Shown piece after piece: positions 30,617 to 40,013 of a stretch of 64,000 nucleotides of DNA. The notes beneath the pieces are model-generated. The model searched no databases. It saw only the letters and a program-made list of their open reading frames with translations, and was not told where the DNA came from. Both the position numbers and the translations under genes were made by a program. The DNA is from Roseovarius sp. (GTDB taxonomy: Bacteria; Pseudomonadota; Alphaproteobacteria; Rhodobacterales; Rhodobacteraceae): positions 1 to 64,000 of the forward strand of contig NZ_JALUXE010000005.1 in the NCBI RefSeq assembly GCF_027019125.1, in the 5' to 3' direction. The stretch's first letter is position 1, and each line of letters begins with the position of its first letter.

Positions 30617-31747
30617 TCAGATCACCGACAGGGTCGATGCCGCAAAACGGGACAGGCGTTGTGCCCTACCCTCGCGGATCACGATGTTCTCCTCATGCAC
30701 CATGATCATTCCCGGCGCGAGCTCCACCCCCGGCTCAAGCGTGATCACCATGCCGGGCTTGAGCAGGCTGTGATCCTTGTGTGTCAACGACAGACCTTCC
30801 GTCAGCTGCATACCAAGCCCATGCCCCAGACGACCCGAGGTTTCATCGCTGCCCGTAATCCGCGCCATTGCCCGCCAGACATCAGAGGCTGTGGCCCCCG
30901 CGCGCGCGGCCTCTTCCCCGGCCTCCGTCGCCTCGATCAGCCGCGTGTGGGCGGCGCGTTGCGCTGCCGTGGCATGACCAATCGCGAAATTCCGGTCATA
31001 ATCGCAAAAATACCCATCCCAGACCGCGCCGGTATCGAGCATCAGAACATCGCCCGCTGCCAATGGCGCCTCTCCCGCAGGCGAGATCACATCGGCGTAG
31101 CCCATTGGCCCGGCCCCCCCCGCGATATAGGGCACCCAATCCGCCCCTTCCTCCAGCAAGAGTCGCTGAAAATCGCGAAAGACCGCGCTGAGCGGCACAC
31201 CGGGCTGCGCAATCTCGCCCACACGGTCAAAGGCGCGCCCGGCAATCCCGCAGATATGTGCGATCTTGCCGATCTCCGCCTCGGATTTGACGGCACGCAG
31301 CCCCGCCATGATCCCGGCATCATCGCGAAACACAAACGCACTCGCCCGCTTCACCCGCTCGAATTCCGCCAAAGGCATGCGCAGGTGGCTCTCGGGGCCC
31401 GAGGGCACGCCCACCGGCCCGCCAATTTCGCGCAGCGTGTCGGCCAAGAGCGACACGCCATCATCCTCGGGGTCGGGGGCCGCCCATGTGCGAATATCGC
31501 TGATCCAGGTTCGCCCCATCAGAGGCGCGCCAATCGAAGGGATCACCGCCACCGGATCGCCCATCGCAGGCAGGATCAGAAACCACGGGCGGCTCGGGCT
31601 TTCCCAGAACCGGGTCAGAAAGCCGGTGAAATAACGGATCTCCGGCTCTGTCGTCAGCAAGAGCGCCCCAAGCCCCACCTCGGCCATGCCGGATTGTGCC
31701 TTGCGCAGCCGCGCCTGAAACTCATCCGGCGCAAACCCGCGCCTCAT
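30617..31747 (-). CDS. M24-family metallopeptidase (Xaa-Pro/creatinase type)
   Basis: The 376-residue protein has a creatinase N-terminal domain (about 10-140) and a pita-bread catalytic domain. Metal ligands fit the family: Asp in LDTGAVWDGYFCDYDRNF, His in GRLGHGLGMQ, Glu in TLEPGVEL and Glu in MVHEENIVI. Such enzymes cleave Xaa-Pro peptides or non-peptide C-N bonds (creatinase, ectoine hydrolase). Its start overlaps the stop of the PLP enzyme by four bases, so the two probably act together on one unknown nitrogenous compound. Confidence 0.87.
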   Translation of the reverse strand: MRRGFAPDEFQARLRKAQSGMAEVGLGALLLTTEPEIRYFTGFLTRFWESPSRPWFLILPAMGDPVAVIPSIGAPLMGRTWISDIRTWAAPDPEDDGVSLLADTLREIGGPVGVPSGPESHLRMPLAEFERVKRASAFVFRDDAGIMAGLRAVKSEAEIGKIAHICGIAGRAFDRVGEIAQPGVPLSAVFRDFQRLLLEEGADWVPYIAGGAGPMGYADVISPAGEAPLAAGDVLMLDTGAVWDGYFCDYDRNFAIGHATAAQRAAHTRLIEATEAGEEAARAGATASDVWRAMARITGSDETSGRLGHGLGMQLTEGLSLTHKDHSLLKPGMVITLEPGVELAPGMIMVHEENIVIREGRAQRLSRFAASTLSVI

Positions 31748-32775
31748 GCTTCGGGCCCCTCACTCAGGATGCACAGCACCCGCGCATCGGCCCCAAGCGT
31801 CAGCCCCGCCAGCGCCGCCACCCCCGCCGCACCCGACGGCGTCGTTGCCAGCCCAAGTGCGGCCAATCCCTCCAACACCGCCTCGGCCTCGTCGTCCGTG
31901 ATCGTCACGAATGCATCCGCATCCCGCGCCAAGCCCTTGAGTGCAATGAGCGATGGCACCTTGCAATCAAGCCGCCCCATGTTCGACACCGGCCCGGCTG
32001 TCTCAACAGGTCGCCCCGCACGGATGCTCTCGAAAAGGGCGGGCGCGCGGTCGGGTTCCACCACGATGATCCGGGGCGTGTCCCCCCAGACCCGTCGGAA
32101 CCATGCCGCACAGGCCCCGGCAAGCCCCCCAACACCCGCCTGCAACAGGATATGGGTGGGCACCTCCGGCATCTGGCGCGAGGCCTCCTCGGCCATCGCG
32201 AGATAGCCCTCCATCAACCGATGTGGCAGATCGAAATACCCCGGCCACGAGCTATCGGATAACAGCGTCCAGCCCTGATCCAGCGCCGCGCGCCCCGCCG
32301 CGACCATACTGGCCTCGTAATCCGCGCCCTCGCGCACCACCTCTGCCCCCTTGGCGCGCAGTCGCGCGGCAAAACCCTCTGGCACCGTCTCGGCCAGATA
32401 GATCACCGCCCGCGCCCCAAAGAGCCGCGCCCCGGCCGCCACCGACATGCCGTGATTGCCCGCGCTCGCCGTCACATAGGTGCGTCCCGCCAGCGCGCAG
32501 GACATATCCGCAGCCCCGGTCTCAGCCGCCTCATGGGCGATCACATAGGCCGCGCCCAACGCCTTGAAACTGCCCAGCCCCATGCGTCCGCGCTCATCCT
32601 TGGCCCAGACTTTTGGCGAATGGCCCGCCACAGGCACCAGCGGCGTTTCCGCCGCGGCCGGGCAGCGTCCCAAGAGCGCGAGCACCGCGTCCGCATCCAC
32701 ACTGGGCCACGGTGCCCCGGTCAGCACCGCCTCGGGCAAGCCGGTGCCGCGCCACGGATTGTCGATCTCTTGCAT
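31744..32775 (-). CDS. PLP-dependent lyase, diaminopropionate ammonia-lyase-like
   Basis: Fold type II PLP enzyme of 343 residues. The Schiff-base lysine is Lys71 in GLGSFKALGAAY; TASAGNHGMSVA is the substrate/cofactor loop and QAGVGGLAG is the phosphate-binding glycine loop. The pattern is closest to diaminopropionate ammonia-lyase and threonine dehydratase-like enzymes. It lacks an ACT regulatory domain, so it is catabolic in style. It is followed by the coupled M24 peptidase. The substrate is not known. Confidence 0.82.
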   Translation of the reverse strand: MQEIDNPWRGTGLPEAVLTGAPWPSVDADAVLALLGRCPAAAETPLVPVAGHSPKVWAKDERGRMGLGSFKALGAAYVIAHEAAETGAADMSCALAGRTYVTASAGNHGMSVAAGARLFGARAVIYLAETVPEGFAARLRAKGAEVVREGADYEASMVAAGRAALDQGWTLLSDSSWPGYFDLPHRLMEGYLAMAEEASRQMPEVPTHILLQAGVGGLAGACAAWFRRVWGDTPRIIVVEPDRAPALFESIRAGRPVETAGPVSNMGRLDCKVPSLIALKGLARDADAFVTITDDEAEAVLEGLAALGLATTPSGAAGVAALAGLTLGADARVLCILSEGPEA

Positions 32776-32796
32776 CTCTTCCCCTGTTCCTTATGA

Positions 32797-32824
32797 AAAT
32801 GGCGGGTCCAGAGACCCGCCATTT
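32797..32824 (-). terminator. hairpin terminator after the cox structural genes
   Basis: A perfect 11-bp stem (AAATGGCGGGT paired with ACCCGCCATTT) with a 6-base loop lies between coxM and the PLP enzyme gene. On the minus strand the stem ends in ATTT followed by TCAT, a weak T tract. Confidence 0.7.
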
Positions 32825-32850
32825 CAAACCTCAACTTACTCTAACAGCGC

Positions 32851-33639
32851 TCAGCTTGCTGCCGCAACTGCCCGGCGCGTCATCACGCCCACAAGATGCG
32901 CGCGGTAGGCTCCCGATCCATGCAGGTCCGAGATCATGCCGTCCCCCGACAGGCTCAGCCCATCCAGCGCCTCGGGCGCAAAATTGCCCGACAGCGCCGC
33001 CTCGGCCTCGGCCCAGCGGAAAACGCCCTCTTCCGAGGCCCCTGTCACCGCCACACGCACGCCGTCCGCGTATTTGGCAACGAACACACCCACGAGGGCA
33101 AAGCGCGAGGCGGGCTGCTCGAACTTCTGATAGCTGGCTTTTTCCGGCACGGGAAAGCGCACTTCGGTGATGATCTCGCCATCCTCAAGGGCCGTGGTGA
33201 ACATGCCCTGAAAATAATCATCCGCCGCGATGCTGCGGTTGGACGTGATCACCGTCGCCCCCGACCCCAGAACCGCGGCCGGATAGCACGCCGAGGGATC
33301 GTTATTGGCAAGGCTGCCGCCGATGGTGCCGCGATTGCGCACCGCCGGGTCGCCGATGTGTCCCGCCAGCGCCGCCAGCGCCGGATAGGCCCCGGCCCCT
33401 GCGGCCACAGCGGCATGGGTGGTGCCGCCACCGATGCAGAGCGCACCATCATCGGCGGTGCAAATCCCCTGCATCTCCTTGATGGCCGACAGGCACACCA
33501 GCTTGGCAGGTGCGGCCAGACGCTGTTTCAGCGTCGGGATCAGGGTTTGCCCCCCTCCCAGCGCCTGTGCTTCTTCCGTGCCCAGAGCCGCAATCGCATC
33601 GGCGATGGTAGCCGGACGTTCGATATCGAATGCATACAT
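32851..33639 (-). CDS. coxM: CO dehydrogenase-type FAD-binding subunit CoxM
   Basis: Medium subunit of a molybdenum hydroxylase, passing electrons from the iron-sulfur subunit to FAD and acceptors. The 262 residues carry the FAD motifs ALGGGQTLIP near 31-40 and the GTIGGSLANNDPSACYPAA loop near 105-125. It is 11 bases after coxL with a GGAGAG site. The length is slightly short of average but the domains are complete. Confidence 0.92.
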   Translation of the reverse strand: MYAFDIERPATIADAIAALGTEEAQALGGGQTLIPTLKQRLAAPAKLVCLSAIKEMQGICTADDGALCIGGGTTHAAVAAGAGAYPALAALAGHIGDPAVRNRGTIGGSLANNDPSACYPAAVLGSGATVITSNRSIAADDYFQGMFTTALEDGEIITEVRFPVPEKASYQKFEQPASRFALVGVFVAKYADGVRVAVTGASEEGVFRWAEAEAALSGNFAPEALDGLSLSGDGMISDLHGSGAYRAHLVGVMTRRAVAAAS

Positions 33640-33650
33640 GATCGCTCTCC

Positions 33651-36014
33651 TTAGCCTTGCATCGCTTGCCAGACGCGCGACGGCGACAGCGGCATGTCGA
33701 TATGGGTGATGTTCCGGCCTGACCGTTGCAGCGCGTCGACCACCGCATTGACCACCGCGGGCGGGCTGCCGATGGCCCCGGCCTCGCCACAGCCCTTCAC
33801 CCCCAAGGGGTTGTGCGTGCAGGGCGTCTGACAGGAATGATCGACCTGATAGAACGGCACATCGTCAGCGCGGGGCATGGCATAATCCATGTAAGAGCCG
33901 GTCTGAAGCTGCCCGTTCTCATCATAGACGCAGGATTCGAGCAGCGCCTGGCCAATGCCCTGCCCGATACCGCCATGCACCTGCCCCGACACGATCATCG
34001 GATTGATGATATTGCCGAAATCATCGGCGGCGGCGAAACGCTCGATCGTCACCTTGCCCGTGTCCGGATCCACCTCGACCTCACAGGCGTAGGCGCCAGA
34101 CGGATAGGTGAAATTCGACGGATCGTAAAACGCCGTCTCTTCCAACCCCGGCTCGATATCAGCCAGCGGATAGTTGTGCGGCACATAGGCGGCGAGGGTC
34201 ACATCGCCCCAGGCCACGGATTTGTCCGTACCTGCCACGCTGAACTTGCCATCTTTCAGCTCGATGTCGGCTTCCGAGGCCTCCATCAGATGCGCTGCGA
34301 TCTTCTTGGCCTTGTTGATGATCTTTTCGGTTGCCCGCACCATGGCCGACCCGCCCACGGCAATCGAACGGCTGCCATAGGTGCCCATGCCCATCGGTGT
34401 GTTGGCGGTGTCGCCATGCACGATCTCGACTTGGGCGGCGTCGATGCCGATCATATCGGCCACCACCTGCGCAAACGACGTCTCATGCCCCTGCCCGTGG
34501 GAATGCGAGCCGGTCATGACCACCAGACCACCCGTGGCATTGACCCGCACCGTGGCGCTCTCATAGAGACCCGCGCGCGCGCCCAATTGCCCCACAAGGT
34601 TCGAGGGCGCGATGCCGCAAGCCTCGATGTAGCAATTGATGCCCAGACCGCGCAGCTTTCCCTTGGCCGCACTTTCCGCGCGCCGCGCCTCGAAGCCCGC
34701 GAAATCCGCGATCTCTTCGAGCTTGTCCATGGTGGCGTGATAGTTGCCAGTGTCATATTCCACCGCCACGGGCGTGGCATAGGGGAACTGGGTGATGAAA
34801 TTCTGACGGCGCAACGCAATGGGATCAACGCCCAGTTCCCGCGCCGCCTTGTCGATCACCCGCTCCAGCTGGAACGTGGCCTCGGGGCGGCCTGCCCCGC
34901 GATAGGCATCGACCGGCACGGTATTCGTGAACACCGCCTTGACGTTTACATAGATCAACGGCGTGCGGTAATTCCCCGCCATCAGCGTGCCATGCAGCCA
35001 GGTCGGCACCGACGGCGCAAAGGTGCTCAGATACGCCCCCATATTGGCGTAGGTATCGGTGCGGATGGCGGTAAAATTGTTCTCCGCATCCAGCGCCAGT
35101 TCGATCTTGGTCACATGGTCCCGCCCATGCGCGTCGGTCATGAAGGCCTCGGAGCGCGAACAGGTCCATTTCACAGGGCGGTTGAGCGCCTTGGCGGCAA
35201 AGGTGCAAAACGCCTCTTCCGCGTAGTGAAAGATTTTCGAGCCAAAGCCGCCACCCACATCGGGGGCCACGACACGCAATTTATGCTCGGGGATGCCCAA
35301 GACGAACGCGCCCATCAAGAGACGGATCACATGCGGATTCTGGCTCGTGGTATAGAGCGTCGAGTCGCCGGTCGAGCGGTTGAAATCGCCCACCGCCACG
35401 CGCGGCTCCATCGGATTGGCCACCAGCCGGTTGTTGATCAACTCAAGCGTGGTGACATGCGCCGCCTTTTCAAAGGCCTCGTTCACCGCTGCCTTGTTCT
35501 CTTCGACGAACCCCCAGTCGTAGCAAAGGTTGCTCTTGAGGTCGTCATGCACCAGGGGCGCACCCTCTTCGAGGGCTTTCTTCATGTCCACGACCGCTGG
35601 CAGTTCCTCGATATCGAGCTCGATTGCCTCGGCCGCATCGCGCGCCTGCGCGTAGGTCTCGGCCACCACGGCGGCAATCGGATCCCCCACATGACGCACC
35701 TTGCCTTGTGCCAGCACCGGATGTCCCGGCTCCTGCATCACCTCGCCAAACCGGTCCGTGACCTGCCAGCCGCAGGGCAGGCCGCCCACACCTTCGAAAT
35801 CCTTGCCGGTAAAAATCCGCAAGACCCCCGGCATGGCCTCGGCTGTGCTGGTATCCACCTTGTTCAGCCGCCCGTGCGCCACATCCGAACGCAGGAAATG
35901 CACATAGGCCTGCCCACGCAGATTGATATCATCGGTGTAATTGCCGTTTCCGGTCAGAAACCGGATATCCTCGCGCCGCTTGGTGCTGGCGCCAATGCCT
36001 CCGTCTTTCGGCAT
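33651..36014 (-). CDS. coxL: form II CO dehydrogenase-like large subunit CoxL
   Basis: Molybdopterin-binding catalytic subunit. The ATG at 36014 follows GGGAGGAG and gives 787 residues. The active-site loop reads AYRGAGR at 370-376, which defines form II; true (form I) CO dehydrogenases read AYXCSFR, with the copper-ligating cysteine. The C-terminal [14 protein letters not shown] holds the conserved catalytic glutamate. Form II enzymes are widespread in roseobacters and their physiological substrate is disputed. The order coxS-coxL-coxM differs from the classic coxMSL of form I operons. Confidence 0.93.
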   Translation of the reverse strand: MPKDGGIGASTKRREDIRFLTGNGNYTDDINLRGQAYVHFLRSDVAHGRLNKVDTSTAEAMPGVLRIFTGKDFEGVGGLPCGWQVTDRFGEVMQEPGHPVLAQGKVRHVGDPIAAVVAETYAQARDAAEAIELDIEELPAVVDMKKALEEGAPLVHDDLKSNLCYDWGFVEENKAAVNEAFEKAAHVTTLELINNRLVANPMEPRVAVGDFNRSTGDSTLYTTSQNPHVIRLLMGAFVLGIPEHKLRVVAPDVGGGFGSKIFHYAEEAFCTFAAKALNRPVKWTCSRSEAFMTDAHGRDHVTKIELALDAENNFTAIRTDTYANMGAYLSTFAPSVPTWLHGTLMAGNYRTPLIYVNVKAVFTNTVPVDAYRGAGRPEATFQLERVIDKAARELGVDPIALRRQNFITQFPYATPVAVEYDTGNYHATMDKLEEIADFAGFEARRAESAAKGKLRGLGINCYIEACGIAPSNLVGQLGARAGLYESATVRVNATGGLVVMTGSHSHGQGHETSFAQVVADMIGIDAAQVEIVHGDTANTPMGMGTYGSRSIAVGGSAMVRATEKIINKAKKIAAHLMEASEADIELKDGKFSVAGTDKSVAWGDVTLAAYVPHNYPLADIEPGLEETAFYDPSNFTYPSGAYACEVEVDPDTGKVTIERFAAADDFGNIINPMIVSGQVHGGIGQGIGQALLESCVYDENGQLQTGSYMDYAMPRADDVPFYQVDHSCQTPCTHNPLGVKGCGEAGAIGSPPAVVNAVVDALQRSGRNITHIDMPLSPSRVWQAMQG

Positions 36015-36083
36015 GTCGTTCTCCTCCCTGATCGAACGGGGTTTGCCCCCATGATCACCCGCAGCGCGTTCACTGTTCCCCAT

Positions 36084-36124
36084 ATACTCCGGGGGTGCGC
36101 CGCAGGCGCGGGGGCAGCGCCCCC
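36084..36124 (-). repeat. copy of the dispersed GC-rich repeat inside the cox operon
   Basis: On the minus strand it reads GGGGGCGCTGCCCCC, then GCGCCTGCGGCGC, then ACCCCCGGAGTAT. It shares the GGGGGCGCTGCCCCC palindrome and the ACCCCCG-GTAT segment with the copies at 39966 and 49989 but has an extra inner hairpin and lacks the GCCAGATGAA tail. It lies between coxS and coxL, so it is transcribed and could modulate subunit ratio. Confidence 0.65.
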
Positions 36125-36134
36125 GATGTTCCTG

Positions 36135-36620
36135 TTATTCCGCCGCGATCCGGCTCACATCCTGACCGCTGGCGGCCAAGATCGCCTTGACGATGTTGTG
36201 ATAGCCCGTGCAGCGGCAGAGATTGCCCTCTAGATAATCCCGCACCTCCGCCTCTGTCGGCGTCGGGTTCTCGGCCAGAAGCGCCGCCGCAGACATCACC
36301 ATGCCCGGCGTGCAGAACCCGCATTGCAGCCCGTGATGATCCTGGAACGCCTGCTGAATCGGATGCAGCGTGCCATCCGGCTCGGCCATGCCTTCGATCG
36401 TCTTGATCTCGGCACCTTCCGCCTCGGCGGCGAACATGGTGCAGGATTTCACGGCCTTGCCATCGACATGCACCACGCAGGCCCCACATTGGCTGGTATC
36501 GCAGCCCACATGCGTGCCCGTCAGGCCAAGGGTCTCTCTCAGAAATTCGACAAGAAGCGTGCGGCCCTCGATCTGGCCCGACGCTGGCTTGCCATTCACG
36601 GTCATCTTGACCTCAGGCAT
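36135..36620 (-). CDS. coxS: CO dehydrogenase-type iron-sulfur subunit CoxS
   Basis: Small subunit carrying two [2Fe-2S] clusters. The 161 residues have the plant-ferredoxin-type set Cys40, Cys45, Cys48 and Cys60 and the C-terminal set Cys100, Cys103, Cys135 and Cys137 (CGFC and CRC motifs). GGGAGGAG precedes the ATG. It is first of the three structural genes. Confidence 0.95.
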   Translation of the reverse strand: MPEVKMTVNGKPASGQIEGRTLLVEFLRETLGLTGTHVGCDTSQCGACVVHVDGKAVKSCTMFAAEAEGAEIKTIEGMAEPDGTLHPIQQAFQDHHGLQCGFCTPGMVMSAAALLAENPTPTEAEVRDYLEGNLCRCTGYHNIVKAILAASGQDVSRIAAE

Positions 36621-36736
36621 TGGCTCCTCCCGGTTTGAATTGTCCGTCTCCTCATGAGACCTTAGTAGGAAAGGCCCCGCTGTCCAGTGCGACTAAAGCA
36701 TGCCTCCCACGACTTGAGAACCCGGTTTCTTGCGCC

Positions 36737-37729
36737 TCAGCCGCGGCCACCCCGGCGCGGTTGAGGCCGGGTCGGAATTTCCTTGAGCAACCCGCCCACG
36801 CCCATTGCCGCGATCTCGGCTGCACCACAAGGCAGACCACAGGCCACCCGTGCCAGCACCCAATCGGCCCCATGCAGTACCGGGCTGCGCGCCGAGCCGG
36901 GCAGGCCGATGACAGGCCGTGCGCCCTGACGGCCGAGAAAGAGCAGGTTGCCGGGGTCCACAGGCATACCGAACCGCTCCACCATTCCGCCGGCTGCGCG
37001 CAGCGCTTGCGGTGCGGTGTCAAAGGGGTCCGACGTGGCCGACGCGGTGAGAATCAGCACGATGTCGCCCTTGGCCCCGGTGATTGCCGCCGCCAGCGCC
37101 GCCTCCTCATGCGCACAGAGCACCGTTTCCACCATTTCCATGCCCAGCCCGGTGACACGCGCCGCAATCGCATCGCCCCCCTTGTCGCCCGGCCCGCCGG
37201 GTTGATCGGTGATGATCAGGCTTGCCGTGCGATACTGCGCCACCGCCAGCCGCACCGCGCCGCGCGCGGCCTCTGCCGCCCGCTCCAGCGCCGCGCGCGG
37301 AACACCATAGGCGATGATCTTGACCGTGGCGATCATGCCGCCGGCATGAACCTGATGATGCGGCACCACGGTGGCCACGGTGATCATCGGATCGACGGCA
37401 TTGGCCGCATGAATCGCCGCCACATCAAGGCAGACCACGCCGGGCCGCTCGGCCATCAGGTTCACCCGGCCTGTAAAGGGCGCGCCGCAGACCACATCGC
37501 TTGCCCCCTCGGCCAAGGCTGCGGCCAGCCCCGCCGCGGCCTCATTCTCGTGCATATCCTCTGGGTCCAGCATGGCCACCGTGACCGTGCGATACCCCGC
37601 CGCGCGCAGCGCCGTGATCTGCGCGGCATCCAGCCTGGCCCCCTTGCGCAATCGTCCCGACGCCACCTGCTCGGAATGCGCAAGAATGCCGCCTTCCGCC
37701 TCCTCCAAGGGCACGGGGCCAAATCTCAT
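36737..37729 (-). CDS. molybdopterin-binding protein (MoeA/MogA-like)
   Basis: The 330 residues hold a C-terminal MoCF-type domain: SLIITDQPGGPGDKGGDAIAAR near 186-207, DIVLILTASATSDPFDTAP near 245-263 and GLPGSARSPVLHGADWVLAR near 292-310. It overlaps the XdhC gene by four bases (ATGA). The setting in a cox cluster suggests handling or modification of the molybdenum cofactor for CoxL. The exact reaction is not recognised. Confidence 0.82.
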   Translation of the reverse strand: MRFGPVPLEEAEGGILAHSEQVASGRLRKGARLDAAQITALRAAGYRTVTVAMLDPEDMHENEAAAGLAAALAEGASDVVCGAPFTGRVNLMAERPGVVCLDVAAIHAANAVDPMITVATVVPHHQVHAGGMIATVKIIAYGVPRAALERAAEAARGAVRLAVAQYRTASLIITDQPGGPGDKGGDAIAARVTGLGMEMVETVLCAHEEAALAAAITGAKGDIVLILTASATSDPFDTAPQALRAAGGMVERFGMPVDPGNLLFLGRQGARPVIGLPGSARSPVLHGADWVLARVACGLPCGAAEIAAMGVGGLLKEIPTRPQPRRGGRG

Positions 37730-38688
37730 GCGCCGTGCCTCAGCACGCGGGTCATCTCGGCCAGAATGCTGACCGCGATTTCGGACGGGTTCGCCGCACC
37801 AATGTTCAGCCCGACGGGGCCATGAATCCGGGCGATGTCAGCCTCGGCAAAGCCCGCCTCCTGCAACCGCGCCACCCGCTTGGCATGGGTGCGGGTCGAT
37901 CCCAGCGCGCCGATGTAAAACACCTCCGACCGCAGCGCCTCGATCAGCGCCGGATCATCCAGCTTGGGATCGTGCGTCAGCAGCACCAACGCGGTGCGCG
38001 CATCCAGACCAAAGGCACGCACGCCCTCGTCGGGCCAGTCATGCACCACAGTCTCGCCCGGAAACCGCGCCTCTGAGGCAAAGCTGTCGCGCGGATCGAT
38101 GATCAGCGGATCATAGCCCGCAATCCGCGCCATCGGGACGAGGGCCTGCGCAATATGCACCGCCCCCACGATAATGAGGCGCAAGGGCGGATTGTGAATG
38201 GCCACGAAGGTCTCGCCATCGTCCTCAAAGCCCGAGCGATCCATGCGAAATCGCGCCACGTGGCCCTCGCGCTCCAGCCGCCGCCCACCCGGCCCGGTGA
38301 CATAGGCCACTGGCAGCCGCGCCTCCCGTGCCAGGACCAGATCGGCCAGCAGCGCCTCGGGCATCACCGATCCGACGGGTTCGACCAGAACCCGAATGGT
38401 GCCGCCACAGGCCAGCCCCACGGCAAAGGCATCGCCATCCGACACGCCATAGGTCAACAGCACCGGCTTGCCCGCCTCTATTGCGTCAAGCGCCTCGGCC
38501 ACAACGGCCCCCTCGACACAACCGCCCGACACCGATCCGGCGATCTCACCGGCGCCGGAAATCGCCAATTGGCTGCCCACCCGGCGCGGCGCGCTGCCCC
38601 AGGTCTCGACCACCGTCGCCAACGCCGCCCTCTTGCCCGCCCGATGCCAGGCCAGCGCCGTCTCCGGGATGTCGTCAAAGCGATCCAT
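37726..38688 (-). CDS. XdhC/CoxF-family molybdenum enzyme maturation protein
   Basis: The 320 residues contain the XdhC N-terminal domain (ALATVVETWGSAPRRVGSQL, then GSVSGGCVEGAVVAEAL with the conserved Cys) and a C-terminal Rossmann domain (LIIVGAVHIAQALVPMA). XdhC proteins bind molybdopterin and help sulfurate and insert it into hydroxylases of this type. It lies four bases after the VWA gene and overlaps the molybdopterin-binding gene. Confidence 0.9.
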   Translation of the reverse strand: MDRFDDIPETALAWHRAGKRAALATVVETWGSAPRRVGSQLAISGAGEIAGSVSGGCVEGAVVAEALDAIEAGKPVLLTYGVSDGDAFAVGLACGGTIRVLVEPVGSVMPEALLADLVLAREARLPVAYVTGPGGRRLEREGHVARFRMDRSGFEDDGETFVAIHNPPLRLIIVGAVHIAQALVPMARIAGYDPLIIDPRDSFASEARFPGETVVHDWPDEGVRAFGLDARTALVLLTHDPKLDDPALIEALRSEVFYIGALGSTRTHAKRVARLQEAGFAEADIARIHGPVGLNIGAANPSEIAVSILAEMTRVLRHGA

Positions 38689-38692
38689 TCTC

Positions 38693-39955
38693 TCAACTCC
38701 CCTGCATGGCCGCCATCAGCCGTGCCTTTTCGCCACTGTCATCACGGCGCGAGATGGCTTGGGCCAGTTCCTCCAGCGTGGCGATGGAATGGCCCGCGCG
38801 GAACGCGTCCACATGCGGCAACATCGCCTTGATCCCTTGGGCCTTGGGCGCGAAGCCTTCCCAGCGCAAGAGCGGGTTCAGCCAGATGAGCCGCCGTGCG
38901 CTGAGGTGCAGCCGCTCCATCTCGTGGCTCAGGGCCTCGGGCGCATCGCGGTCCAGCCCGTCGGTGATCAGGAGCACCACCGCCCCCTGCCCCATCACCC
39001 GCCGTGACCAGTCGCGATTGAAGGCATGCAGACAGGCACCGATGCGCGTGCCACCCTCCCAATCCTGCGCCTGTTTTCCGGCGGCGGCAAGGGCCGCATC
39101 CGCATCCCTCGTCGCCAATTGCCGGGTGATATTGGTCAGTCGCGTGCCAAAGGTAAAGGCATGCACCTTTGCCCAGCACGCCCCTTTGTGATTGGCGACA
39201 GCATGGAGAAAATGCAAAACCATACGGCTGTATTGGCTCATGGAACCAGAAATATCGCAAAGCACCACGAGGTTCGGCCAACGCTCGCGCGGCTTTTGCC
39301 AATGGATCCGGCGAAGCTCGCCCCCATGCCGCAGGCCCGCGCGCAGCGTCCGCCGTGCGTCCATGCGCGCGCCGTTCGGTGCCGCCATGCCGCGCCGCGA
39401 GGCAAAGGGTTTCACCGGCAGCGTGAGCCGCGCCAACATGCGCTTGGCCTCTGCCGCCTCTGCCGTGCTCATCTGCTCGAAATCGAGACGCCGCAGACGT
39501 TCCTCGCCCGACATCGTGGCGGTTGCATCAATCTCGATCTGGACCTCGTCCGTGTCGTGCTCTTCGATCTGCGGCGCATCGCGCATCACCCCGTCGAGCA
39601 GCGCCTCGGCCGCGCGCTTCTCCGCTGCCTGCGCGCTGCGGTCCTCCTGCACGCCGCGAATGGCGGGCAGCATCATCGCCATCATATGTTCCATGTAACG
39701 CGGGTCGCGCCAGTAGAGCCGGAAAACCTGCGCAAAAACAACGAGATGCTCTGGGCGCGTCACCAGGCAGGCGCGCAGGGTATAAAAGAAATCCATCCGG
39801 CTGGAGAACCCAGCCGCGGCCACCGCCCGGATCGCATCCAGCACCCGCCCCGGCCCAACCGGCAGTCCCGCCGCCCGCAGCGCGCGCGCGAAATGGGTGA
39901 TGTTATGGCTCAGCTTGGGATCGTCCGGCAGGTCGAGCGGCGCGTATTCGGTCAT
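38693..39955 (-). CDS. coxE: VWA-domain protein, CoxE family
   Basis: From MTEYAPLDLPDD it is 420 residues; the frame extends upstream through the repeat but without a ribosome binding site. A CoxE-type N-terminal region is followed by a von Willebrand A domain with the MIDAS motif DISGSMSQ near 265 and a second site LITDGLDRDAP. CoxE works with the MoxR-type ATPase CoxD in assembling the metal centre of CO dehydrogenases. It is next to that ATPase here. Confidence 0.9.
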   Translation of the reverse strand: MTEYAPLDLPDDPKLSHNITHFARALRAAGLPVGPGRVLDAIRAVAAAGFSSRMDFFYTLRACLVTRPEHLVVFAQVFRLYWRDPRYMEHMMAMMLPAIRGVQEDRSAQAAEKRAAEALLDGVMRDAPQIEEHDTDEVQIEIDATATMSGEERLRRLDFEQMSTAEAAEAKRMLARLTLPVKPFASRRGMAAPNGARMDARRTLRAGLRHGGELRRIHWQKPRERWPNLVVLCDISGSMSQYSRMVLHFLHAVANHKGACWAKVHAFTFGTRLTNITRQLATRDADAALAAAGKQAQDWEGGTRIGACLHAFNRDWSRRVMGQGAVVLLITDGLDRDAPEALSHEMERLHLSARRLIWLNPLLRWEGFAPKAQGIKAMLPHVDAFRAGHSIATLEELAQAISRRDDSGEKARLMAAMQGS

Positions 39956-39965
39956 GGCGCGACGT

Positions 39966-40010
39966 GGGGGCGCTGCCCCCACACCCCCGAGGTATTTTGA
40001 GCCAGATGAA
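39966..40010 (+). repeat. copy of the dispersed GC-rich palindromic repeat
   Basis: It reads GGGGGCGCTGCCCCC, then ACACCCCCGAGGTATTTTGA, then GCCAGATGAA. The first 15 bases are a near-perfect palindrome able to form a hairpin. A nearly identical copy is at 49989-50034 in the same orientation. It lies in the 58-base gap between the MoxR-type ATPase and the CoxE gene. Confidence 0.8.
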
Positions 40011-40013
40011 CCA

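Noticed and set aside
33726..36233. Open frame of 835 codons on the plus strand opposite coxL
   Set aside because: coxL on the minus strand has full domain matches and a strong ribosome binding site; the opposite frame is a codon-bias shadow.
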